Positions 20,601 through 32,990 of a DNA stretch of 64,000 nt are shown one piece after another (the first letter of the stretch is position 1; the number at the start of each line of letters is the position of its first letter). Location: the NCBI RefSeq assembly GCF_023159225.1, contig NW_025958713.1:78120-142119 (forward strand). Direction: 5' to 3'. Under the pieces are notes generated by a model. It did no database searches and had not been told where the DNA came from. It saw only the letters and a program-made list of their open reading frames with translations. The translations under genes were made by a program, and so were the position numbers. The stretch comes from Perognathus longimembris pacificus (Eukaryota; Chordata; Mammalia; Rodentia; Heteromyidae).

Positions 20601-23600
20601 GGAATGGAATAGAACATTCCAGAATAGAATACAATAGAATGGAGTAGAATATTATAGAATACAATAGAATAGAATAGAATAGGAGAAGAATATTCTAGGA
20701 TAGAATAGAATGGAGTAGAATATTCTAGAATAGAAAGGATTGGATTAAATATTGTAGAATAGATTAGAATAGAACAGAAATGAGTAGAATATTCTAGAAT
20801 AGAATATATTGGAATGGAATAGAATGCAATGGAATGCAGTAGAATATTCTAGAATAGAATAGAATGGAGTAGAATATTCTAGAATAGAATAGAATGGAGT
20901 AGAATAGAATGGAATATTCTAGAATAGAATAGAATAGAATGGAGCAGAATATTCTAGAATGGAATGGAATGGAATGGAGTAGGATATTCTAGAATAGAAT
21001 GGAATAGAATAAAATGGAGTAGAATATTCTAGAATTGAATGGAATAGAATGGAGTAGAATATTGCAGAATGTTCTAGAATAGAATGGTATAGAATGGAAT
21101 AGAATGGAGTAGACTATTATATAATAGAATAGAATGGAGTAGAATATTCCAGAATAGAATAGAATGTAGAAGAATATTATAGAATAGAATAGAATTGAGT
21201 AGAATAGAATAGGAGTAGATGATTCTAGAATAGAATGGAATGGAATGGAGTAGAATATCCTAGAATAGAATAGAACTGAATGGAGTAGAATATTCTAGAA
21301 TAGAATAGAATAGAATAGAACAGAATAGAATAGCAGTAGAATATTCTAGAAGAGAATGGAATGGAATGGAATGGAATCGAGTAGAATATTCTAGAATCGA
21401 GTAGAATAGAGTAGAATATTCCAGAATAGAAAAGAACGGAATGGAGGAGAATATTCTAGAATAGAATAGAATGGAGTAGAATATTGTAGAATAGAATAAT
21501 ATAGGAGTAGAATATTCTAGATAGAATGGAATGGAACGGAATGGAATGGAGTAGAATATTCTAGAATAGAATAGAATGGAGTAGAATATTCCAAAAGAGA
21601 ACAGAATGGAGTAGAATATTCCGGAATAAAATAGAATAGAATAGAATTGAATAGAATGGAGTAGAATATTCTAGAATGGAATGGAATAAAATGGAGTAGG
21701 ATATTCTAGAATAGAATGGAATAGAATAGAGTGGTGTAGTATATTCTAGAATGGAATGGAATAGAATGGAGTAGGTTATTCTAGAATAGAATGGAATAAA
21801 AAAGAATGGTGTAGAATATTCTAGAATAGAATGGAATAGAATGGAGTAGAATATTCCAGAATAGAATGGAATAGAATGGTATAGAATAGAGTAGAATATA
21901 GTAGATTATTGTAGAATAGTATCGAATGGACTGGAATATTCCAGAACAGAATAGAATGGAATGGAGTAGAATATTCCAGAATAGAATACAATAGAATAGG
22001 AGTAGAATATTCTAGAATAGAATGCAATGGAATGGAAAGGAGTAGAATATTCTAGAATAGAATAGAATAGAATAGGAGTAGAATATTCTAGAATAGAATG
22101 GAATGGAATGGAATGGAAACGAGTAGAATATTCTAGATTAGAATAGAAAGGAGTAGAATATTCCAGAATAGAAAAGAACGGAATGGAGTAGAATATTCTG
22201 GAATATCATAGAATAGAATGGAGTAGAATATTCTAGAATGGAATAGACTAGAATGGAATGGAATGGAGTAGAATATTGTAAAATAGAATAGAATAAAATG
22301 GAATGGAATGGAGTAGATTATTCTAGAATAGAATAGAATGGAGTAGAATATTGTAGAATAGAATAGAATGGAGTAGAATAGAATAAAATGGAATAAAAGA
22401 GAATAGAATAGAATGGAGTAGGATATTCTAGAATGGAATGGAATAGAATGGAGTAGGATATTCTAGAATAGAATGGAAAGAATAGAATGGAATGGAATAT
22501 TCTAGAATGGAATAGAATGGAGTAGAATATTTCAGAATATAATAGAATAGAATGGAAAAGAATACAATATAATAGAATAGAATGGAACAGATTAGAATGG
22601 AGTAGAATATTCTAGACTAGAAAGGATTGTAGTAGAATATTCTAGAATAGATTAGAATAGAACAGAAAGGAGTAGAATATTCTAGAATAGAATGGAATGG
22701 AATGGAATGCAATGCAATGGAATGGAGTAGAATATTCTAGAATAGAATAGAATGGATTAGAATATTCTAGAATAGAATAGAATGGAGTAGAATAGAGTGG
22801 AATATTCTAGAATAGAATAGAATAGAATGGAGTAGAATATTCTAGAATGGAATGGAATAGAATGGAGTAGGATATTCTAGAATAGAATGGAATAGAATAG
22901 AATGGTGTAGAATATTCTAGAATAGAATGGAATAGAATGGAGTAGAATATTCCAGAATGTTCTGGCATAGAATGGTATGGAATAGAGTAGAATGGAGTAG
23001 AATATTGTAGAATAGTATAGAATGGAGTAGAATATTCCAGAACAGAATAGAATGGAATGGAGTAGAATATTCCAGAATAGAATAGAAGACAATGTAGTCG
23101 AATATTATAGAATAGAATAGAATAGTAGTAGAATATTCTAGAATAGATTGGAATGGAAGGAATGGAGTAGAATATTCTGGAATAGAATTGTATTGAATGG
23201 AGTAGAATATTCTAGAATAGAATAGAGTAGAATATACAAGAAAAGAATGGAATGGAATGGAATGGAATAGAATACAATAGACTAGAATGGATTAGAATAT
23301 TCTAGAATAGAATAGAATAGAATGGAATGGAATGGAGTAGAATATTCTAGAATACAATGGATTGGAGGAGAATATTCTAGAATAGAATAGAATAGAATAG
23401 AATAGAATAGAATGGAATGGAGTAGAATATTCTAGAATAGAATGGAGAACAATATTCTAGAATAGAATAGAATGGAGTAGAATAGTGTAGAATATTGTAG
23501 AACAGAATAGAACAGAATGGAGTAGAATATTCTAGAATGGAATAGAATAGAATGGAATACAATACAATGGAGTAGAATATTCTAGAATTGAATGGAATAG

Positions 23601-24960
23601 AATGGAGTAGAATTTTCCAGAAAATTCTAGAATAGAATAGAATAGAAAAGAATAGAATGGAGTAGAATATTCTAGAATAGAATAGAATTGAGAAGAATAT
23701 TCCAGAATAAAATAGAGTGAAATGGAGTAGAATATTCAAGAATAGCATAGGATAGAATAGAATAGGAGTAGAATATTTTAGAATATAGTGGAATGGAATG
23801 GAATTGAATGGAGTAGAATATACTAGAATAGAATAAAGCGAGTAGAATATTCTAGAATTGAATAGAATGGAGTAGGATATTCTAGAATAGAATACAGTAG
23901 AATGGAGTAGAATATTCTAGAATAGAATACAATAGAATGGAGTAGAATATTCGAGAATAGAATAAAATAGAATGAAGTAGAATATTCTAGAATAGAATAG
24001 AATAGAATGGAGTAGAATATTCTAGAGTAGAATGGATTAGAATGGAGTAGAATATTCCAGAATATACTAGAATAGAATGGAGTAGAATATTCAAGAATAG
24101 AATAGAATATAGTGGAGTAGAGTATTCCTGAATAGAATAGATTGGACTGGATCAGAATATTGCAGAATAGAACAGAATGGAATGGAGTAGAATATTCTAG
24201 AATAGAATAGAATAGGATTAGAATATTCTAGAATAGAATGGAATGGAATGGAATAGAGTAGAATATTCTGGAATAAAATAGAATGGTGTAGAATATTCTA
24301 GAATAGAAGAGAATGGAGTAGAATATTCTAGTATAGAATAGAATTGAATAGAATAGCTGTATAATATTCTAGAATAGAATGGAATGGGATGGAGTAGGAT
24401 ATTCTAGAATTGAAGAGAATCATATAGAATAGAATAGAATAGAAGGGAATGGGGTAGAATATTCTGGAATCAAATCGAATATAGTAGAATGGAGTAGAAT
24501 ATTCTAGAATAAAATGGAATCAAATGGAATCGAATAGAATTGAATCGAAACGAATAGAATAGTATAGAATGGAGTATTATATTCTAGAATAGAATGGAAT
24601 ACAATGGAGTAGAATATTCCAGAATATTCTAGAATAGAAGAGATTGGAGTAGAATATTTTCACATAGAATAGAAGGGAGTAGAATATTCTAGAATAGAAC
24701 AGAATGGAGTAGAATATTTCAGAATAGAATACAATGGAATGGAGTAAAATATTCTAAAATAGAATAGAATGGAGTAGAATATTCTAGAATAGAATAGTAT
24801 AGATTGGAGTAGAATATTCTAAAATAGAATAGAGTAGAATAGATTGGAGAATGGAGTAGAATATTCTAGAATAGAATAGAATAGAGTAGAATGGAGTAGA
24901 TTATTCCAGAATAGAATAGAATGGAATGGAGTATAATATTCTAAAATAGAATAGAATGGA

Positions 24961-25038
24961 GTAGAATGGAGTAGAATATGCCAGAATAAAATTGATTTGA
25001 ATATCTATTCTAATCTAGCATATTCTACTCCATTCTAT
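24961..25038. repeat. Palindromic strand-switch junction 1
   Basis: 24961-24981 and 25018-25038 are inverted repeats matching at 20 of 21 positions with a 36-bp spacer. The satellite changes strand here. Confidence 0.85.
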
Positions 25039-28000
25039 TCTATTCTATTCCATTCTATTCTAGAACATTCTGGAATATTGTACTCCATCCTAATCCATTC
25101 TACTCTAGAATATTCTACTCCATTCTATTCTATTCTATTCTATTCAAGAATATTCTACTTCATTCTATTCTATTCTAGAATATTCTGCTCCATTCTATTG
25201 TATTCTATTCTAGAATATCCTACTCCAATCTTTTCTTTTCTATTCTAGAATAGTCTACTCCATTCTATTCTATTCTATTCTATTCTATTCTATTCTAGAA
25301 TATCCTACTCCATTCTATTCCATTTACTTTGATCGATTCTATTCCATTCGATTTGATTCCATTTTATTCTAGAATATTCGACTCCATTCTACTCTATTCA
25401 ATTCGATTCCAGAATATTCTACTCCATTCCATTCTATTCTATTCTATTTGATTCTCTTCTATTCTAGAATATCCGACTCCATTCTATTCCATTCTATTCT
25501 AGAATATTCTAATTATTTGTATTCTATTCTATTCTATTCTAGAATATTCTACTCCATTCTATTCTATTCTAGAATATTCTACTCTATTCAATTCTATTCC
25601 AGAATATTTCAGTCCATTCCATTCCATTTAATTCCATTTTATTATAGAATATTCTATTCCTATTCTTTTCTATTCTATTCTATTCTAGAATATTTGAGTC
25701 AATTCAATTCTATTCTATTCTATTCTACTCTATTCCACTCTATTCTATTCTGGAATATTCTACTGCATTCTATTCTATTCCAGAATATCTATTCAATTCT
25801 ATTCTATTCTATTCCTTTCTATTCTATAATATTCTGGAATTTTTCTACTCCATTCTATTCCATTCTTCTAGAATATTCTAGTCCATTGTATTCTATTCTA
25901 TTCTAGAATATTCCACTCCATTCTATTCCATTCGATTCTAGAATATTCTACTCCATTCTATTCCATTCCATTCTAGAATATTCTACTCCCATTCTATTCT
26001 AGAATATTCTACTCCATTCTATTCTATTCTAGAATATTCTGACTCCATTCTATTCTACTCCATTCTATTTTATTCTATTCTAGAATATTCTACTCGAATC
26101 CATTCTATTGTAGAATATTCTACTCCATTCCATTCCATTCTATTCTATTCTATCTATTCTACTCCATTATATTTTTTTCTTTTCTATTCTAGACTATTTT
26201 ACTCCAATCTATTCTATTCTTTTCTAGAATATTCTACTCCATTCTATTCTATTCTATTCTTTTCTAGAATGTTCTAATCCAATCTATTCTATTAAAGAAC
26301 ATTCTACTCCATTCAATTCTATTCCATTCTATTCTAGAATATCCTACTCCATTCTATTCCATTCTAATCTAGAATATTCTACTCCATTCTATTCTATTCT
26401 AATCCAGCATATTCTACTCCATTCTATTCTATTCTATTCTAGAATATTCTACTCAATTCCATTCTATTCTATTCTAGAATATTCTACTCATGTCCACTCT
26501 ATTCTATTCTGGAATACTCTACTCCATTGTATTGTATTGTATTGTATTGTATTGTATTGTATTCATTCTTTTCTATTCTAGAATATTCTACTGCATTCTC
26601 TTCTATTCTAGAATAATCTACTCCATTATATTCTATTCTATTCCATTCTATTCTAGAATATTCTGGAATACACTACTCCATTTCATTCCATTCTATTCTT
26701 GAATATTATACTCCATTCTATTCTACTCTAGAATATTCTACTCCATTCTATTGTATTCTATTCTAGAATGTCAAACTCCATTGCATTCTATTCTATTCTA
26801 GAATTATCTCCCCCATTCTATTGTATTCTATTCTATTCTAGAATATTCTACTCCAATGTATTCTAGAATATCCTATTCCATTCCCTTCCATTCTATTCTA
26901 TTCTATTGTAGTATTTTCTACTTCATTCTATTCTATTCCATTCTATTCTATTGTAGGATATTCTACTCGAATCTATTCTATTATAGAATATTCTTTTTTA
27001 GAATATTCTACTCCATTTTATTCTATTCTAGAATTTTCTACTCCAACCTATTCTATTCTAGAATATTCTACTCCTATCCATTCCATTATATTCTATTCTA
27101 TTCTAGAATATTCTACTCCATTCTATTCTATTCCAGAATATTCTACTCCATTTTATTCTGTTCTAGAATATTCTACTCCATTCTATTCTATTCTATTCCT
27201 TTCTATTCTAGAATATTCTGGAATATTCTACTCCATTCCATTCTATTCTATTCTACAATATTCTAATCCATTGTATTCCATTCTATTCTATTCGATTGGA
27301 TTGGATTCGATTCTATTCGATTCGATTTGATTCCTTTTTATTCTAGAATAATCTGCTCCATTCTACTCTATTCGATTCGAATCCAGTATATTCTACTCCA
27401 TTCCATTCTATTCAATTCTATTCTATTGATTCTCTTCTATTCTAGAATGTCCTACTCTATTCCATTCCATTCTATACTAGTATATTCTACTCCCATTCTA
27501 TTCTATTCTATTCTATTCTATTCTAGAATATTCTACTGCATTCTATTCTATTCTATTCCATTCTATTCTAAAATATTCTGGAATATTCTACTCCATTCTA
27601 TTCCATTCTATTCTAGAATATTCTACTCCACTCTATTCTATTCTATTCGATTCCATTTTATTCTAGAATATTCTACTCCATTCTACTCTATTCGATTCGA
27701 TTCCAGAATATTCTACTCCATTCCATTCTATTCTATTCTATTTGATTCTCTTATATTCTATAATATCCTACTCCATTCTATTCCATTCTATTCTATAATA
27801 TTCTACTCCATTCTATTCCATTTTATTCTAGAATATCCTACTCCATTCCATTCTATTGTAGAATATTGTACTCCATTCGATCCTATTCCAGAATACTCTA
27901 CTCCATTCCAGTCCATTCCATTCAATTCTTTTCTATAATATTCTTCTCCTATTCAATTCTATTCTAGAATAGTCTATTCCATTGTATTCTATTCTATTCT

Positions 28001-29131
28001 AGAATATTCTACTCCATTCTATTCTATTCCAGAATATTTTACTCCATTCCATTCAATTCCATTCATTTCAATTCCATTCCATTCCATTCTATTCTAGAAT
28101 ATTCTACTCCTATTCTATTCTATTCTATTCTATTCCATTCTATTGTCTTCTATTCTAGAATATTCTACTCCTATTCTCTTCTATTCCATTCTATTCTAGA
28201 ATATTCTACTCCATTCTATTCTATTCTATTCCATTCCATTCTAGAAGATCATGCTCCATTCTATTGCATTCTAATCTACAATATTCTACCCCGTTTTTTG
28301 TATTCCATTCTATTGTAGAATATTCTACTCCATTCTACACCATTCTATTCTATTCTAGAATATTCTCCTCCATTCTATTCTTTTCTAGAATATTCTACTC
28401 CATTTCTTTCCATTCCATTCTATTGTAGAATATTCTACTGCTATTCTATTCTATTCTAATCTATTCTATAATATTCTACTCCATTCTATTCTAGTCTATT
28501 CTTGAATATTCTACTCCCTTCCGTTCTATTCTATTCTGGAATATTCAACTGCATTCTATTCTATTCATGAACATTCTACTCCCTTCTATTCTATTCCATT
28601 CTATACACCTTTCTATTTTTTTTCCATTCTATTCTAGAATATCCTACTCCATTCTATTCTATTCTATTCTAGATTATTCTACTCCATTCTATTCTATTGT
28701 AGAATATTCTATACCATTCCATTCCATTCTATTCTAAAATATTCTACTACTATTCTATTCTATTCTATAATATTCTTCTCCCTTCTATTCTATTGTATTC
28801 TGGAATATTCTACTACATTCCATTCTATTCTATTCAGGAATATTCTACTGCATTCTATTCTATTCTAGAATATTTAACTCCATTCTTTTCCTTTCCATTT
28901 CATTCTAGAATATTCTAAACCTATTCTATTCTATTCCATTTTATTCTATAATATTCTACACCTATTCTATTCTATTCTAAAATATTCTACTCCATTCTAT
29001 TCTATTCTAGAATATTCTACTCCATTGTATTCTATTCTATTCTATTGTATTCTAGAATATTCTACTCCATTCTGGAATAGTCTACCCTATTCTATTCTAT
29101 TCCAGAATATTCTACTACATTTCATTACATT

Positions 29132-29143
29132 CCATTCGAATGG
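29132..29143. repeat. Palindromic strand-switch junction 2
   Basis: CCATTCGAATGG, a perfect 12-bp palindrome exactly where the array flips from pyrimidine-rich to purine-rich on the plus strand. Confidence 0.85.
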
Positions 29144-29646
29144 AGTTGAATATTCTAGATTAGAGTGGATTAGAGAAGAATATTCTAGAATAGAATAGAT
29201 AAGAATGAAGTAGAATATTCTATAATCGAATGGAATGGAGTAGAATATTCTAGAAGAGAATAGAATGGAATGTAATTGAAGGTAGTAGAATATTCTAGAA
29301 TAGAATAGAATGGAGTAGAATGAGTGGAATATTCTAGAATAGAATAGAATAGAATAGAATACAATTGAATTGAGTAGAATAATCTAGAATAAAATGGAAT
29401 AGAATGGAGTAGAATATTCAAGAATAGAATAGAATGGAGTAGAATACTCTGGAATTGAATGGAATAGAATGGAGTAGAATATTCTAGAATTGAATGGAAT
29501 AGAATGGAGTAGAATATTCCAGAGTATTCAAGAATGTAATGGAATATTATAGAATTGAATGGAGTAGAATATTCTAGAATAGAATAGAATAGAATGGAGT
29601 AGAATATTCTATAATACAATAGAATGGAGTATAATAGAATTGAATA

Positions 29647-29670
29647 GAATAGAATGACTCCATTCTATTC
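29647..29670. repeat. Palindromic strand-switch junction 3
   Basis: Ten-base arms, GAATAGAATG at 29647-29656 and CATTCTATTC at 29661-29670, separated by ACTC. The array flips back here. Confidence 0.85.
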
Positions 29671-30540
29671 CTTTCTAAAATATTCTACTCCATTCCAATC
29701 CATTCTATTCTAGAATATTCTACTCCTACTCATTTCTAGTCTATTGTATTCTATAATATTCTATTCCAATCTATTCTATTCTATTCTGGAATATTCTCCT
29801 CCATTGTATTCTATTCTAGAATATTCTAATCTATTCTATTCTATTCTAGAATATTCTACGCCATTCTATTCCATTCTATTCTAGAATATTCTGGAATATT
29901 CTACTCCATTCTATTCCATTCTATTCTAGAATATTCTACTCCATTCTATTTCATTCCATTCTAGAATATTCTACTCCATTCTATTCTATTCTATTCTATT
30001 CTATTCTAGATTATTCTACTCCATTCTAATCCAATCTATTCTATTCTAGAATATTCTACTCCATTCTATTCTATTCTAGAATATTCTACTCCAGTCTATT
30101 CTAAAATATTCAACTCCAATCCATTCTATTCCAGAATATTCTACTCCATTCCATTCTATTCTATTCTATATTATTCCTGAATATTCTATTCCATTCTATG
30201 CTATTCTATTCTATTCTAGAATGTCTACTCCAATCTATTCTATTCTATTCTAGAATATTCTACTCCATTCTATTCTATTCTATTCTATTCTAGAATATTC
30301 TACACAAATCTATTCTATTCTAGAATATTTTACTCCATTCCATTCCATTCTATTCTATTCTTTTCTAGAATATTCTATGCATTCTATGCTATTCTATTCT
30401 ATTCTAGAATATTCTACTCCAATCTATTCTATTCTATTCTAGAATATTCTACTCCATTCTATTCTATATATTCTATTCTATTCTATTCTAGAATATGCTA
30501 CTCCCATCTATTCTATTTTAGAATATTCCATTCCATTCCA

Positions 30541-30598
30541 TTCTATTCTATTCTATTCTATTCTATTCTATTCTATTCTATTCTATTCTATTCTATTC
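30541..30598 (+). repeat. Pure TTCTA/ATTCT pentanucleotide run
   Basis: Eleven uninterrupted TTCTA units, the longest pure stretch I noticed in the array. The same pentamer class expands in human ATXN10 (SCA10). Confidence 0.9.
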
Positions 30599-32963
30599 CA
30601 TTCTATTCTACAATATTCTACTCCATTCTATTCCACTCTATTCTAGAATATTCTATTCTATTCTATTCTATTCCATTCTTTTGTAGAATATTCTGTAATA
30701 TTCTACTCCATTCTATTCTGTTCTATTCTAGAATGTTCTACTCCATTCTCTTTTATTCTATTCTTTACGATTGTATTCGATTTGATTCTATTCGATTCGA
30801 TTTGATTATATGTTATTGTAGAATATTTTACTCCATTCTACTCTCTTCGATTCAGTTCCAGAATATTCTACCACATTTCATTGTATTCTATTCTATTCTA
30901 TTTCATTTTCTTCTATTCTAGAATATCCTACTCCATTCAATTCCATTCTATTCTAGAATTTGCTACTCCTATTCTATTCTCTTCTATTCTACTCTAGAAT
31001 ATTCTACTCCATTCTCTTCTATTCTATTCCAGAATAATCAAATCCATTCCATTCTATTCTATCCTGGAATTTTCTCCTCCAATCTATTCTATTCTTGAAT
31101 ATTCTCCTCCATTCTATTCTATTCTATTCTATTCTATGATATTCTATTCTATTCTAGAATATTCTGGAATATTCTACTCCATTCCTTTCCATTCTATTCT
31201 AGAATATTCTACTCCACTATGTTCTATTCTATTCTAGAATATTCTACTCCACTATGTTCTATTTTATTCAATTCTGTTCTAGAATATTCTGGAATATTCT
31301 ATTCCTTTATATTCCATTCTACTCTAGAATATTCTACTGCATTTTATTCTATTCTATTCTATCCTACAATATTCTACTCCATTCCAGTCTTTTCTATTCT
31401 AGAATATTCTACTCCATTCTATTTTATTCTATTCTAGAATATTCTACTCCATTCTATTCTAGTCTATTCTATTCTAGAATATTCTACTCCAATCTATTCT
31501 AATCTAGAATATTCTGCTCCATTCCGTTGCATTCTATACTATTCTAGAATATTCTACTTCATTCCATTCTAGTCTAGAATATTCTACTCCAACCTATTCT
31601 ATTTTATTCTACTCTAGAATATTCTATTCAAGAATATTCTATTCTATTCTATTCTAGAATATCCTACTCCATTCTATTCTATTCTATTCTATTCTAGAAT
31701 ATCGAACTCCATTCTAGTCTATTCTATTCTATTCTACAATATTCAACTCCAATCTATTCTTTTCTAGAATATTCTACTCCATTCGATTCCATTCTATTAT
31801 ATTCTAGAATATTCTACTACCTTGTATTCTATTGTAGAATATTCTACTCCATTCTATTCTATTCTATTCCATTCTGTTCTAGAATACTCTGGAATATTGT
31901 ACGCCATTCAATTCCATTCTATTCTTGAATATTATTCTCCAATCGATTCCATTCCATTATCGAATATTCTACTCCATTTTATTCTATTGTATTCTATTCT
32001 ATTCTAGAATATTCTACTCCATTCTATAAAATTCTAGAATATTCTACTCCATTCTATTCTATTCCTTTCTATTCTAGAATACTGGAATATTCTTCTCCAT
32101 TCAATTCCATTCTATTCTTGAAAATTCTTCTCCAATTGATTCCATTCTATTATCGAATATTCTACTCCATTTTATTCTATTGTATTCTATTCAATTCTAG
32201 AATATTCTACTCCATTCTATTCTATTCTATTCTATTCTAGATTATTCTACTACCTTGTATTCTATTGTTGAATATTCTACTCCATTCTATTATATTCTAT
32301 TCCATTCTATTCTAGAATACTCTGGAATATTCTACTCCATTCAATTCCATTCTATACGTGAATATTCTACTCCAATCGATTCCATTCTATTATCGAATAT
32401 TCTACTCCATTTTATTCTATTGTATTCTATTCTATTCTTGGATATTCTACTCCATTCTATAAAATTCTAGAATATTCTACTCCACTCTATTCTATTCTAT
32501 TCCATTCTATTCTAGAATACCCTGGAATATTCTACTCATTTAATTCCATTCTACTCTTGAATATTCTTCTCCAATCGATTCCATTCTATTATCGAATATT
32601 CTACTCCATTTTATTCTATTGTATTCTATTCAATTCTAGAATATTCTACTCCATTCTATTCTATTCTATTCTAGAATATTCTACTACCTTGTATTCCATT
32701 GTAGAATATTCTACTCCATTCTTTTCTATTCTATTCCATTCTATTCTAGAAGAGAATCAAATAGAATAGAATGGAATGTTGTAGAATATGAGAGAATCAA
32801 ATCGAATAGAGTAGAATGGATTCGAATATTCTAGAATAAAATGGAATCAAATCGAATCGAATGAACAGAAGAGAAAACAATAGAATGTAGTAGAATATTC
32901 TAGAATAGAATACAATAGAATAGGTGTAGAATATTCTAGAATAGAATGGAATGGTATGAAATG

Positions 32964-32990
32964 GAATGGAGTAGAAATTCTACTCCATTC
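32964..32990. repeat. Palindromic strand-switch junction 5
   Basis: Thirteen-base perfect inverted arms (32964-32976 and 32978-32990) with a single-base spacer at 32977. Junction 4, near 32750, is centred on TTCTAGAA and is less perfect. Confidence 0.85.
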
